A stretch of DNA of 64,000 nt from Pycnococcus provasolii (taxonomy: Eukaryota > Chlorophyta > Pseudoscourfieldiophyceae > Pseudoscourfieldiales): contig CP150574.1 of assembly GCA_049487715.1 (NCBI GenBank), forward strand, positions 62,001-126,000, in the 5' to 3' direction. Numbering within the stretch: position 1 is the stretch's first letter; every line of letters starts with the position of its first letter. Below, piece by piece: positions 9,989-20,771 of this stretch. The notes beneath the pieces are model-generated. The model had not been told where the DNA came from. It did no database searches and saw only the letters and a list, made by a program, of their open reading frames with translations. The translations under genes and the position numbers were made by a program.

Positions 9989-10219
9989 AAGAGTGGGAAC
10001 AAAAATTGCACATTTGTACTTGCTAAAATTGTACACTGTAAAAAGTATAAGTAGAGACTTTTTCATTGACGGAGATCCGGTGTGGCGACCTTGGCGACAG
10101 CGACAACAATAGTTCAGAACAACAACGAGCCCCCAGGGTGTGAAGTAGGAAAAAGAAATTTTTGATTATCAAAAAAAAATTGTTTTTATTGGACAACACT
10201 CTTGCTTGCGTCTACGACG
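9989..10219. other. Convergent 3' gap
   Basis: AT-rich sequence between the 3' ends of the kinase (+) and the SANT/DUF3755 gene (-), with an A9 run at 10172-10180. It probably holds both 3' UTRs; nothing else is seen. Confidence 0.4.
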
Positions 10220-11206
10220 TCAGGCGAATCTCGTGCTGAGCATTTTGACTGGTAGAGGCGGCATGGGCACCATTCCCACGCCGCTCATCTGGCCCATCAT
10301 GTCAACCACCCTGTCGCTGAGTACGCGGAGCATGTCCCCCACCTCGTTCATACGCATCTGCGAAATGCGCGTACGGATCTGCGTGAAGCTGTGTATGTTC
10401 TCCTCGAGCATTCGTCCTATCGAGCGTAGGCTCGCCGACTGGTTGGCGCTCATGCCTGACTTACTCTCAAGCAGGTTCGTTCCGCCGTGCTCCTCAAAGT
10501 GGAACAGCTGAGGACCAACGAACGAAGGCGGTGGTCCCATCATGCCAGGTGGAGGTCCGACGAACGAGCTCGGCTGCCCGTACATGCCACCACCTGGTGG
10601 GTACCCTCCCATGGGCGGCGCACCGCCGGTCGCTCCACCCTGCGAAACGCCAGTTGCCGCCGAAGATGTTGCCGTGGTCGTGCTCGACGCATTTGCACCC
10701 CGCTTCGCCTTGCCGGTTGTCTTGGTCGCCGCCGCGGCATTCGCTGCCGCCGCGTCTTCCGCCTTTCGCTTCCGGCTGATGGCATCCTTGCTTTTCATCC
10801 ACTGCACACGCAGCGCCACGTCGCGAACGTTCTTGTTTGCGAGCTCGGCAGCCACCTTGATGTACTTCGCGAGCGGCGTGTGCTCCGTGCTATACTTCTG
10901 CAGGCCATCCTCAAGTATGCTTTGTTCCTGCGGGCTCCACTCCACCTTGTTTGATAGACTTCGCCACCGTGGGTCTGCTGTTGGTGCCAACAACGCCGGC
11001 GATGGTGCGCCCGCGGCTGCCGTTTGCCCGAGAACGACGGCAGGGTTGATTGGCAGTGGTCCAGCAGCGAGGGTTGAAGTCGGTGCTAATATTGGCGGTG
11101 TCGGCCCTCGTAGCATTGCTGCTGATGCCGTTGGCACTGTTGCTGTTGTTGACACGATGTTAGGGTTCGGTACCATTGGCATCGACGACGTGGGTGGTGG
11201 CATCAT

Positions 11207-11239
<33 letters not shown>

Positions 11240-12017
11240 AGACGACGACGTGGGTGGTGGCATCATGTTGTTTGGTGGTGGGACTGCTGCTGTTGTTGCC
11301 GGTGCTGGTGCATGTGCCGCCGCCGCCGCCGCCGCCGCCGCTGCCACGGGAACGCTCACGAGCGTGTTTGGTTCTTTCGTTGGTGCAGCGGCTTCAGCTG
11401 GTGCTGCTGTTGGTGGTGCTGCTTCGGCAGCTGGCTGCGTTGCTGGGGTGGAGGTTGCTGCTGCTGCTGCTGCTGCAGGTGGTAATGCTGCTGCAGCTGT
11501 TGCGGGAAAGGGTGTAGGCCCGGCGGCAGAAGCAGTCTCCGTTTGTTTCTGGTCCTGTTCCTGTTCCTGTTGCGGTTCAGGCGCAGGCGCAGGTGCCGTC
11601 GCCTTTTCCTTCTCAGGAGGTGGCGTCTTTTCCTTTTCAGGAGGCGGCGTTTTCTCAGGAGGCGGCGTCGCGCGGCTTCGCGTGTTCATGGCGAGGGGCG
11701 GCGACTCCGCCGTTTTTTGGTTTGGGAATGGCGACGTGCGTCCAGAACGCGTGCGCACCCCTGTTGCTGTCGTTGTGGTCGTTTCCTGCTGCTGCATTTG
11801 CTGCGCCGCTGACGACCTCGTCGTTCGTTTCGGCGACGCCGAGCCCACCATGGGGTGCGAAGAAGGCTGAGACCCACCCCCCTGTGGTAGGCTGAGACGA
11901 CGCCTGCTGCTGCTGCTGCTGCTGCTGCTGAGCCGACGCCTGCTGCTGCTGCTCCTGCTGCTGTTCGGAGTTCTCCTCCGACTTGTTGTTGTTGTTGTTG
12001 TTGCCTCCCCGTCCCAT
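10220..12017 (-). CDS. SANT/Myb-like + DUF3755 nuclear protein (one apparent frameshift)
   Basis: About 598 residues. N-terminus: Asn and Gln runs (frame of the ATG at 12017), then Ser/Thr/Pro- and Ala-rich low complexity. A SANT/Myb-like helix bundle follows (WRSLSNKVEWSPQEQSIL to VALRVQWMKSK), then a basic stretch and, at the C-terminus, a DUF3755-type domain (LLESKSG, NIHSFTQIRTRISQMRMNEV, MVPMPPLPVKM). The SANT + DUF3755 pairing is known from plant nuclear proteins of unknown role. The long frame has no ATG near its start (only GTG at 12035); the ATG at 12017 is in another frame, which joins smoothly (QPTTGG then GSQPSSHP) if one base is removed from the C6 run at 11877-11882. CTG/CAG repeats encode the homopolymers. 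Confidence 0.75.
11205..11240. repeat. CTG trinucleotide repeat inside coding DNA
   Basis: Near-perfect CTG/GCT repeat encoding poly-Ala on the minus strand of the SANT/DUF3755 gene. Further CTG/CAG runs lie at about 11900-11960 and encode poly-Gln in the N-terminal frame. Confidence 0.7.
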
Positions 12018-13460
12018 GATTCGCTTATAGTAGACACTTATCGAAAAAAAAAACTGAAAGAGACTGAAACGAAAACGAAAAGCAAGAACGAGAACGAGAG
12101 CAGGATGTTAAAATGAAAGCCACTATCTATCAGAGCCGCCACTGCACAATGCAGAAGTAGTGAGAGGGGGCGAATGGCAGGAATGGAGGCGGAACGGGGG
12201 ACCGTAAGGTCGTAGGGTTCTCAGGGTGTTGTCCAGACCAGACGACTGCCTGCGGGGCCGGGGTGACGCGTCTGCTTCTCACTGAGGTCCAAGTGGAAGT
12301 CCAAAGCGTCTCTGTCTCTCCCCCTCCCTCGCCCTCGGGGGGGGGGGGATCCCGGTTCCAAACCAGGACTTGTGGATAATTCCTCGTGTGGAGAGATCCT
12401 GTTTGGTTTTTTGTGTTTTTCCCCTTGTTTTTGCCTCGGTTTTGGTCTTGGATGGCTGTTTCTTGGGTGGTGGTTTTTGGTTTGGGTTTTCTACAATGGT
12501 GTTCGCACAATGAATGGAGTTGCAAAAACAACATACAGTATTTGCAACACCCACACTGTACCCTAGCGTGTAGGCCTTCCTAGCCCAACGCTCAACATTA
12601 TGTATTGGCTCTTTTTTTCACATCTCGCGGAGGCTCCTTGAATAAAGTTTTCATCTTCATGTTTCAGGAGGGGAAAACGACGATAGCTATGAACACACAC
12701 GCACAAAAGTGAGAGAAAACAAAAAATTCCTTCCCTCGATTCCTGTTTTCCTCGTTGAGACTCCTCCCACCTAGCTACAGTAGGTGGGGGCGTTGCCGTC
12801 AAAACTTAACTAGCAAGAATAAGGGCAAAACATGCCGATCCCTATTCCCCTCCTCACGGCTATGTACTGTAGGACGGGCAGGCGTTCCCACCACAGTACA
12901 GTAAACTTAAACACAGTTCGACCAACGACAACACGTAATAACCTCGGAACTCGGGGGAAAAAAAAAGACCTTTTCCTCGAAAGGCGTTGCAGGCAAGATT
13001 GACACCTCAGTTGCATTGACAAAAGAAACTGAACTGGCAAGTTGCAATCGACGAGCCAAACGGTGACTCGGACGTTGCGTGACGTGGGTTCATGGGGATG
13101 GGGGAGAAAGCTTGTCCACTTTTTCATACCACTCACATAACGGCATCTTATAAGTCCACGGAAAGCATACCAGGGAACCAGCAACTCCTACTGTAGACAC
13201 GTGCGGGAGTATGTACCCATAGTGCGCTAAGAGGAGAGATCAACACATGTATCTGTAGTATGTAGCTTATGGCCGGCGCATAGTGCGCCGATGTGATGAA
13301 CGTGGAAGGAAAGTCGCCACAATGCCGTACGTCAATATTGCACACGAAGTAGGGTACGTCTTGCCGTGCTCCTTTGGGAGATGTGTGTTGTCACAACTAC
13401 TCACAAACAACACTGAATGACTTGCCAATTGATTCCAATTTATACTTGCTGTACAGTTAG
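12018..13460. other. 1.4-kb gap without a supported gene
   Basis: Divided by composition: GC-mixed near 12120-12360 with a G10 run at 12339-12348, T/G-rich near 12370-12560, then AT-rich with short palindromic CTGTAC/GTACAG words (about 12863, 12897, 13245). Open frames here (for example 12130-12534 minus and 12810-13184 minus) have odd composition and no recognisable domain. The minus-strand SANT gene promoter probably lies at its left end and the 3' UTR of the TFIIH gene at its right end. Confidence 0.4.
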
Positions 13461-15320
13461 TTACAATTTCAACTTCTTGTATTCGTCCACCGACGCGTCC
13501 ATCGGGCCGTGCAGAAGGGGACTGAACAAGCTCGCCACCGCAGGCCGTTTCCGACCGAGCTCCTCCACTTTGTCGTACCTCACATTCACGGCATCCGCCG
13601 CTCGCTTGAGACGTCTTCTTAATGCATCCACCTTCTCTGCCGTAGCTGCGCGCAACGGATCTTGGAATGCCCTGGTGCATGCCCAGAAGTAGCGCAGCGT
13701 CTCGTGGCATGCGGACGCCTGAGACTGCATCTCTGCAAGTTCGCTTGCACTGACCGCCGGCGCGTCTGACGTAGCATCGGCAGCGATCGACGCGATCGCG
13801 GCGCCGGAAGACGCCGCCGCCGCACGACGACGGCGCTTGTGACGCACTGCATCCGTGAACGTCTTCTCCGCACCTTGCGATGCCGCGAATGCAAACTGCA
13901 GCGAGTCTGCGCTGTTGATCTGCTGCGAAAGCAACGACGCGAGAGCACCGCTCGCGTCTCGACCCGAAGCCGCCGCCTTTGGCTGAACACTCTCATTCGA
14001 CGCAAACATCGCACTCATGGGCTTCGTCTCGACGAGCGCGGCGGTGGATGTCAGTGCTTGTGCCGCCGCCGCCGCCGCCGCCGCCGCAGGACCAACTGCC
14101 GGCTTGAGATCCTCCAGTGGTGCAATGCGTGCTTGCTCGTCGTCCGCAGGTCTCCTATCCGTCACCGTCTCCGCCGCCAACTCAGCACCTGCTGCTGCCA
14201 CCGCCTTCTCCTCGAGCCGTTTTGCAATTTTTATCGCACCCTCGCGCGGTGCTGGCGCATCGCCTTGTATCACCACGGCACTGTGCGTGTTGAGCGCGGA
14301 CAGCAGCCTGCGCGCGCTCGCCATTTTTGGATCTGGATCCTCGGCATGAGACGAGCCACCACCTCGAACAATGCCATGACCTTCGCCTAGGTGGTCGCCA
14401 TCCTCCTGGTACAGGTTGATCTCCGCGTCCACGGCTCGCGCGCGTGCCGTGGCAGCGGCGCCCGCGACGCTATCGTACGTCGCCGCCGTGCCAGCCGACG
14501 CACCTTTTCCCTGCGTTGACAGCTTAGCCACGCGCGCCATGTCAGCCTCCTCTCGCTCGAGGTCCTCGAAGTACGTCGCGTTGCCCTTAAGGCTCAGGTC
14601 TAGGTACCTGACCCAGAAATCCTTTTCGTTCATCTTCGAAGGCACGTCTCTCAGGAACGCGCGACGAACCGCGGGCTGTTCGCTAAACACCTGGTGGATA
14701 TCCGCGGAGTCCAGCTTGAAGTCGACGACCGCTTGCTCGGCGGAGTTGACGCCTCCTCCCGTGGCTGCCGCGGATCTTGCTGCGGCGACGAACGACGCGC
14801 TTGGCAAGCCTTTCGTGACGCGCTGTGCCGCCATGGCGGCTTTCTCGAGAGCCTGCCTCGTTTCCCAGAACTCGTACTCCGTCACGTATTCGGGCACGAG
14901 TCGTGCGTGCAGAGCGGCTAGTTCGGCGTCTCCTTCCAGCACAGCTTTTCGTGCCGCAAGTTTCTCCGGCGTGACCGCGAGTGGCGTGAGTTCCTCGCAG
15001 AACCGTTCTGACTCTTCGTGTGACGCAAATTGCAGCACGAAAGGGCCTCGCGAGGTATTCATGCGCGCGACAGGTCGTTTCTTGTTTCGCTGCACGCCTG
15101 AAATATCCGACAGAGGGATCACGCACCGACGAGCGGATGAAGATGAGGGGGCAGAAGACCCAGGGGCAGAAGCAGCCGCAGCAGGTTCCCACGTGACTCG
15201 CGCGGAGTCGATCGTGACCGAGCCTGGCAGCGCCGAGGGTTGACCACCCGCGGAGGCACCCGGAGTGGCTCCCGGACGCGACGCATCCAGACGGAGCAGC
15301 ACCTGCGCGGAGGCCGCCAT
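13461..15320 (-). CDS. TFB1: TFIIH core subunit p62 / TFB1
   Basis: 619-residue subunit of the general transcription and repair factor TFIIH (p62/Tfb1/GTF2H1), acting in the nucleus with the XPB and XPD helicases. N-terminal PH-like region (about 1-125; ISGVQRNKKRPVARMN, FVLQFASHEESERFCEEL) is followed by two BSD domains: one ending LVPEYVTEYEFWETR (about 150) and one at VRRAFLRDVPSKMNEKDFWVRYLDLSL (about 235-262). The middle is Ala-rich; the C-terminal third is helical. The frame is open to 15431, but MAASAQVLLRLDA at 15320 is the natural start because the upstream residues derive from a T-rich leader. Confidence 0.88.
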   Translation of the reverse strand: MAASAQVLLRLDASRPGATPGASAGGQPSALPGSVTIDSARVTWEPAAAASAPGSSAPSSSSARRCVIPLSDISGVQRNKKRPVARMNTSRGPFVLQFASHEESERFCEELTPLAVTPEKLAARKAVLEGDAELAALHARLVPEYVTEYEFWETRQALEKAAMAAQRVTKGLPSASFVAAARSAAATGGGVNSAEQAVVDFKLDSADIHQVFSEQPAVRRAFLRDVPSKMNEKDFWVRYLDLSLKGNATYFEDLEREEADMARVAKLSTQGKGASAGTAATYDSVAGAAATARARAVDAEINLYQEDGDHLGEGHGIVRGGGSSHAEDPDPKMASARRLLSALNTHSAVVIQGDAPAPREGAIKIAKRLEEKAVAAAGAELAAETVTDRRPADDEQARIAPLEDLKPAVGPAAAAAAAAAQALTSTAALVETKPMSAMFASNESVQPKAAASGRDASGALASLLSQQINSADSLQFAFAASQGAEKTFTDAVRHKRRRRAAAASSGAAIASIAADATSDAPAVSASELAEMQSQASACHETLRYFWACTRAFQDPLRAATAEKVDALRRRLKRAADAVNVRYDKVEELGRKRPAVASLFSPLLHGPMDASVDEYKKLKL

Positions 15321-15657
15321 AGAGTTCACGGCGAGCGAACTCGAAAAACAAGAATGATGATGGAAAAAAAAACCCGAACATTTTGATTTCGGGGTTGGGA
15401 GGGATGGAAGCTTCACATTTTCTTTGATCAAAAAATGATTTTATATCAAGTTTAGTTTTATTACTTCTCGGGTCACTTCTCTGTCTCACGAGCAGACCAC
15501 CACCGCCGCCACCACCGCCATACCACACCACCCTTCTCAATCACTCTTCTCAACCTACAACACACACGTGCGTGCATATCCCGACACACACATATCCCCG
15601 TTCATACGTTCCCAGAGGTAAGCCTGTTTGCCTAGGGGATGGATCAAATCATCATCT
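15321..15657. other. Gap between TFB1 5' end and GLDC 3' end
   Basis: Holds the TFB1 promoter and leader and the 3' UTR of the glycine decarboxylase gene; contains a short CCA/CCG-rich stretch near 15500-15530 and ACAC-rich sequence. No gene is seen. Confidence 0.4.
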
Positions 15658-18600
15658 TCAACCGCTCGCCTCAAACAGCTCGTCGCCCTCGATCACGCCG
15701 CTCGCATTGCGCACCGTGTTCAGGTTGCGGTCGCCAAACACGTTGTCAACGCGACCAGTCGTGGGCCAGAACTTCGACTGCCTCACCCACGGTGCGGGGA
15801 AGACAGCCTTCTCGCGGCTGTACGGCTTGTCCCACTCGCCCGAGATGGCCTGGTAAGCAGGGTGCGGTGCACCCTTCAGCACGTTGTTCTCCTTATCCAC
15901 CGCTCCCGACTCCACCTCGGCAATCTCCTTGCGGATGGCAATCATGGCGTCACAGAAGCGATCGAGCTCCTCCTTCGACTCCGACTCCGTCGGCTCCACC
16001 ATCAGCGTTCCAGCCACGGGCCAGCTCATCGTTGGCGCGTGGTAGCCGTAGTCAATCAGGCGCTTCGCGATGTCCTCAGCCTCAATGCCGTGGCTGTCCT
16101 TGAACGGGCGCAGGTCCATGATGAACTCGTGCGCGCACGTGCCATTCTTTCCCGTGAAGAGGATTTTGTAGTGTCCGTCGAGGCGGTTTGCCATGTAGTT
16201 GGCATTCAGGATCGCGCGCTTCGAAGCCTCCGTGAGACCCTTCGATCCCATCATGTTGATGTACGCGTGGCTGATCGTCAGGATGAGCGCGCTGCCGTAC
16301 GGCGCGGCGGCCATCGTGCCGAACGGCTCCTTGCGTCCGCCGTCGGAGCCAACGGGCATCGCGCCGGACTCCGTCACGACGGGGTGGCTCGGCAGGAACG
16401 GCGCGAGGTGAGCATTCACGCCAATCGGGCCCATGCCAGGGCCGCCTCCGCCGTGCGGGATGCAGAACGTCTTGTGCAGGTTCAGGTGGCAAACGTCCGC
16501 GCCAATCTGCCCGGGAGACGTGAGGCCAACCTGCGCGTTCATGTTCGCGCCGTCCATGTACACTTGCCCACCAGCCTCGTGGATGATGTCGCACAGCTCG
16601 TTCACGCCCTCCTCGTACACTCCGAAAGTGGACGGGTACGTGACCATCAGCGCCGCGATCCTGTCCTTGTTCTCGGCCACCTTCTTCTCGAAGTCGGCGC
16701 GGTCGACGTTGCCAGCGGCATCCACGCCAACGCTAACCACCTTCATGCCAGCCATCACCGCGGACGCCGGGTTCGTTCCGTGCGCGGAGACGGGAATGAT
16801 GCACACGTCGCGGTTGTGGTCGCCGTTCGCCTGGTGGAACGCGCGGATCGCCATTAGGCCGGCGTACTCGCCGCTCGCGCCGCTGTTCGGCTGCAGCGAC
16901 ACGCTGTCGAATCCGGTGATGGAGGCGAGCGCCTTGGACAGCTCGTCGAACATCTCGTAGTATCCCTTCGCCTGCTCCTGCGGCACGAACGGGTGCAGGT
17001 TGCACCACTCCGGCCATGTGACGGGGATCATCTCCGACGTCGCATTCAGCTTCATCGTGCACGATCCAAGCGCGATCATGCTGTGCTTCAGCGAGAGGTC
17101 CTTCGCCTCGAGGCGCGCGAGGTAGCGCAGCATCTCGTGCTCGGAGCCGTAGCTGTTGAAGATGGGGTGCGTGAGGTACTTGGACGTGCGCACGAGGCTC
17201 GGCGGCACGTTCGCGTTCTCGTCGGCGACCGACGGCGCGATCGCGCTGGCGGAGGCGGCGGACGCCCCCATTCCCTTCGAGAGCGCGGCGAAGAGAGCGT
17301 CGACGTCCGCGACGCTCGTCGTCTCGTCGAACGCGACGCCAACCGTCGCATCGTCGACGGGGCGCAGGTTCATGCCAGCCGCGTACGCGGCGGCGTGCAC
17401 CGCCGCCGCCTTGCCAGCTCCAACGTTCACGGTGACTGTGTCGAAGAAGGACTTGTTCGTCACCGTCGCGCCCATCGACGTGGCGCCGCTGGCGAAGATG
17501 CTAGCGAGGCCGTGCACGCGGTTGGCAATCGTCTTGAGCCCCTCCGGTCCGTGGTACACGGCGTACATCGCCGCCATGTTCGCGAGCAGAGCCTGCGCCG
17601 TGCAGATGTTCGACGTCGCCTTGTCGCGTCGAATGTGCTGCTCGCGCGTCTGCATCGCCATGCGAAGCGCGGGTTTGTTTCCGCTGTCGATGGAAACTCC
17701 GATGATGCGTCCGGGCATGAGGCGCTTGTACTCGTCGGACGTCGCGAGGAAGGCTGCGTGCGGCCCGCCGTATCCCATGGGAACTCCGAAGCGCTGCGCG
17801 GATCCCACGGCAATGTCCGCACCCCACTCGCCCGGCGGCTTCAGGGAGGTGAGGGCGAGCAGGTCGGTGGCCGCGACGACGAGCACCTTCGCGTCGTGCG
17901 CCTCCTTCGTCATCGCCTGGTAGTCGTTGACGTTGCCGTCCGTGTCTGGGTACTGCACGAGCACTCCGCACACGTCGTTGTTCGCGTAGTGCTTGGAGAA
18001 CTCGGAGTAAGGTGCGACGATCGCCTCGAGGCCGAGTCCGTCGGCACGCGACACGCAAACTCCGATCGTCTGCGGGTGGCACCTGTCGTCGATGAGGAAC
18101 TTCGTCTTCTTTCCACGCGCGAGAGCAGAGCACATGGTCATCGCCTCCGCGGCGGCGGTTCCCTCGTCGAGCAGCGACGCGTTTGCCATGGGAAGTCCAG
18201 TCAAGTCGGTGATCATCGTCTGGTAGTTGAGCAGCGACTCGAGTCGTCCCTGCGAGATCTCCGCCTGGTACGGCGTGTACTGCGTGTACCACCCGGGATT
18301 TTCGAGGACGTTTCGCAGGATGACGGGCGGGACGTGCGTGTCGTAGTACCCCATTCCAATGAAGGACCTGTTGACGGTGTTCTGGGACGCCATGGCTTTG
18401 AACTTGCTGAGGAACTGCGACTCTGTGAGAGGTTCGTGCATGTTATCTAGCGGCATGCCATCCGTACGCTTGATTGCGTCAGGCACGGTAGCTTCGACGA
18501 GTGCGTCGAGCGACTTGAATCCGCACACGGCGACCATGTCGTTAACATCTTGGAGGGTGGCGGAGTTGTGTCGTCGCTCGAATGTGTCCGAAGGTGCGAG

Positions 18601-18738
18601 GGATTGGGTTGAGATCGACCTAAGACCAACAGATAAAGAAGCACCAACAGACGCAGACGCCGCAGCCCGCAGATGACAGGATAAGGGAAGGAGACGCAGT
18701 AAACGCCCAGGGACTAAAGCAGCAGACGAAGACGCCAT
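15658..18738 (-). CDS. GLDC: Glycine decarboxylase P protein, mitochondrial
   Basis: 1026-residue PLP-dependent glycine dehydrogenase (P protein of the glycine cleavage system), which decarboxylates glycine and passes the aminomethyl group to H protein; central to photorespiration in photosynthetic eukaryotes. Both halves of the family are intact: [33 protein letters not shown] near 130-160 and the PLP Lys at 756 in [19 protein letters not shown]. The N-terminus ([20 protein letters not shown], Ser/Arg/Leu-rich) looks like a mitochondrial presequence. The C-terminus ([32 protein letters not shown]) matches the family. Length and single uninterrupted frame indicate a complete, intronless gene. 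Confidence 0.97.
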   Translation of the reverse strand: MASSSAALVPGRLLRLLPLSCHLRAAASASVGASLSVGLRSISTQSLAPSDTFERRHNSATLQDVNDMVAVCGFKSLDALVEATVPDAIKRTDGMPLDNMHEPLTESQFLSKFKAMASQNTVNRSFIGMGYYDTHVPPVILRNVLENPGWYTQYTPYQAEISQGRLESLLNYQTMITDLTGLPMANASLLDEGTAAAEAMTMCSALARGKKTKFLIDDRCHPQTIGVCVSRADGLGLEAIVAPYSEFSKHYANNDVCGVLVQYPDTDGNVNDYQAMTKEAHDAKVLVVAATDLLALTSLKPPGEWGADIAVGSAQRFGVPMGYGGPHAAFLATSDEYKRLMPGRIIGVSIDSGNKPALRMAMQTREQHIRRDKATSNICTAQALLANMAAMYAVYHGPEGLKTIANRVHGLASIFASGATSMGATVTNKSFFDTVTVNVGAGKAAAVHAAAYAAGMNLRPVDDATVGVAFDETTSVADVDALFAALSKGMGASAASASAIAPSVADENANVPPSLVRTSKYLTHPIFNSYGSEHEMLRYLARLEAKDLSLKHSMIALGSCTMKLNATSEMIPVTWPEWCNLHPFVPQEQAKGYYEMFDELSKALASITGFDSVSLQPNSGASGEYAGLMAIRAFHQANGDHNRDVCIIPVSAHGTNPASAVMAGMKVVSVGVDAAGNVDRADFEKKVAENKDRIAALMVTYPSTFGVYEEGVNELCDIIHEAGGQVYMDGANMNAQVGLTSPGQIGADVCHLNLHKTFCIPHGGGGPGMGPIGVNAHLAPFLPSHPVVTESGAMPVGSDGGRKEPFGTMAAAPYGSALILTISHAYINMMGSKGLTEASKRAILNANYMANRLDGHYKILFTGKNGTCAHEFIMDLRPFKDSHGIEAEDIAKRLIDYGYHAPTMSWPVAGTLMVEPTESESKEELDRFCDAMIAIRKEIAEVESGAVDKENNVLKGAPHPAYQAISGEWDKPYSREKAVFPAPWVRQSKFWPTTGRVDNVFGDRNLNTVRNASGVIEGDELFEASG

Positions 18739-19068
18739 TTATCGCCCTCTACAAAACTAAAATGAAGACCCAATACAATCTGGCCGCAGCAAGGCACCCC
18801 TTCCTCATCGACGTCACAGGCACCCCACCCCCCAAGCAAGGCCTCCCTCCCCGGGCAGCCGGGCCGGGGGCGGGGGAGAGCTCTGCCCGGGGGGTGAAAT
18901 CTGATCCCCGGCAGCCCGGCGAGCGAGCAGGAAGAGGTCGTTGGAATCCGGAAATCGCAAATCTTTCTTTTTCTTTCTCGCACTCCTCGCAACTTTCTGC
19001 TGGGCGGCGGGCGCGGGTAACTTAACCTTAGTTAGGGTCTGCGCGGGGAGGGCTGCTGGTATGATCTG

Positions 19069-19130
19069 GCTGGTATAAGTTGCTGGTATAAGTTGCTGGT
19101 ATAAGTTGCTGGTATAAGTTGCTGGTATGG
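19069..19130. repeat. 13-base minisatellite GCTGGTATAAGTT
   Basis: Four exact tandem copies of a 13-base unit (19069-19081, 19082-19094, 19095-19107, 19108-19120) plus a partial fifth (GCTGGTATGG). Confidence 0.9.
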
Positions 19131-19566
19131 TCGCTGAGATTGGTCCGGCATGGCCGCTCCGGCGCTCCTGTATTACGGTCCGGCTGGTATATTGGTTTGG
19201 GCGCTGGTAAAATACGCATAGTGTGGAATGTCCGTGTGGAATCGGAAGGAAGAAAGAAAGAAAGGCCCGTGCAGAAATGCCGACGAGGACGACGCTCATC
19301 ACGGTCCCAACTCAAGCAGTCAACAGAGGTAACAAGAGGAAGGACCGAGGGCGAAGGAGTATCCCCTCAAGGCACCTGGCAGGCTGGCAGTGAGTGGCCG
19401 CTACATAGCACTAATAGGCCTTATATAATTTTGTACTACTCGTATGTACCATGGCCATCCGTGATGTCACAAGAGAACAGTGTTGTGTTGTCTTGCAGCT
19501 GAAACCAGAGTTTGGCGAAGGTTCCCTCCCTCTTCTTCTGGTCGTTTCCCAACCTTAACGTCTGAG

Positions 19567-19594
19567 TCACTCACTCACTCACTCACTCACTCAC
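19567..19594. repeat. TCAC microsatellite (7 units)
   Basis: Seven tandem TCAC units, 14 bases upstream of the ATG at 19608, in the probable 5' UTR. Confidence 0.9.
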
Positions 19595-19607
19595 ATAGGT
19601 ACCTTTC

Positions 19608-19634
19608 ATGTCGTCGTTCTTCGCAAGCTCTCTA

Positions 19635-19671
<37 letters not shown>

Positions 19672-20540
19672 GTGGCCGGCCTTCTCAAGACCCTCCGCAT
19701 CCTGCCCCCGACGAATACGGCGAACACGTAAGCACGACTGTGCCTCTGCTTGAAGACGACGAGGAGGTCCTGCGCCGCATGATGCAAGAGTCGCGAGACG
19801 CGTCGAGGCAAGTCATCAAGTCGCACCTGTCCACGCACCTCGCGCGCAACCCTGACGCGAACTTCAAGAGCTGGATTGCGTCACTGCACCCGGAGAACGT
19901 CACGCTCGACCCACGTCTCGAGAATGCAAACCCGGAGGAGAACGAGTGGCTTGCCATATGGGCGGAAGCAGTCTCAGGACGTGACACGGACGCCGAGGTG
20001 GGAGGCGACGAGCCGGCAACGCTCACGGACGCCGAGGCGCAAACGACGTCAGCACGACAGGCGCAGCCGCTTCGTGGGTGGGGTGGTTTGGTTGACATAT
20101 CGCTCGGCGTCGGGCTCTCCCTAGCCGCCGGCGGGTTGGCTGGAGGTACCGAGCTCTTCTACGCTTGCGTGCTGTGGACTGCACGGGGTGCGTACGCGGC
20201 ATATCAGAGCGCAGCGGCGATGGACGGCGTACTTCGCATCTTTGCAGCGATCCCTGGTCTTGTTGCGCTCGTGTGCTGGCTTGTCGCGTGGGCGCTTCTC
20301 GTGTTCCAGTCCGTCTTTCAGGAGCTGTTTTCTGTCTTCGGTCTTTTCGTGACAGTCGTCGTCTCTCTGAATCCGCGGACAAGCTTGGAGTCAGTACGAG
20401 TCCTTGCGCCGCATTGGAAAGCGCGTGCGTTGCGTTGCGATGCGCACGTTGAAGACAGGAAGAACAGAGAGAAGAATACTAACAGAATACGTACGCACAT
20501 CCATGCCGACGATGATGCCGACATCATGATCCCCCTGTAA
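19608..20540 (+). CDS. Membrane protein of unknown function
   Basis: 310-residue protein. A poly-Gly run (about 10-20) precedes an acidic, helical soluble region (about 45-125) with LEDDEEVLRRMMQES and FKSWIASLHPENV. Then come three to four hydrophobic segments (about 165-250: LVDISLGVGLSLAAGGLAG, AIPGLVALVCWLVAWALLVF, LFSVFGLFVTVVVSL) and a basic and His/Asp-rich tail. I do not recognise a named family. The tail after about residue 255 has odd composition, so an unseen intron could make the true C-terminus different. It lies just upstream of STRAP on the same strand. Confidence 0.6.
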
Positions 20541-20771
20541 TAAGAAAACTTCCCTGTGTACCCGTACCCAATAAACGTCCGAGGCTCCCTTTTTAAGAGT
20601 AGGGCATTAGGGTTAGGGTTAGGGTTAGGGCTAGGGTTAGGGTTAGGTTTTTCTCTCCTTCTTCTTGATTGCGTTCTTTCTTGCATAAATTGTACCCTAG
20701 TTTTTCGTTTTCCGCCTCCGCGTCTTTTTCCCCCCCATCGAAGAATCGCCGCCGCTTCTCAGGTGCTCGTC
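20541..20771 (+). promoter_or_regulatory. STRAP promoter/leader with TTAGGG array
   Basis: The gap holds about six TTAGGG/CTAGGG units at 20607-20647 starting about 165 bases before the STRAP ATG, followed by a pyrimidine-rich leader. The open frame running through the array (Leu-Gly repeats) is an artefact of the repeat. Confidence 0.5.
20607..20647 (+). repeat. Interstitial TTAGGG array
   Basis: Six tandem TTAGGG-type units (one is CTAGGG), in the promoter region of the STRAP gene. Confidence 0.9.

Larger units (their letters stand above)
18739..19607. promoter_or_regulatory. Divergent gap with minisatellite and GC-rich segment
   Basis: Between GLDC (-) and the membrane-protein gene (+). 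Contains a GC-rich segment (18840-18930) with CCCCGGCAGCCCG, a 13-base minisatellite at 19069-19130, and seven TCAC units just before the next ATG. No gene is supported; the short open frames here are made by the repeat. Confidence 0.45.

Noticed and set aside
12130-13184. Minus-strand frames of 124-134 codons
   Set aside because: Odd composition, no domain, and located in AT/T-rich non-coding sequence.
20556-20771. Upstream extension of STRAP with Leu-Gly repeats
   Set aside because: It is the TTAGGG array read in frame; the STRAP N-terminus begins at 20772.
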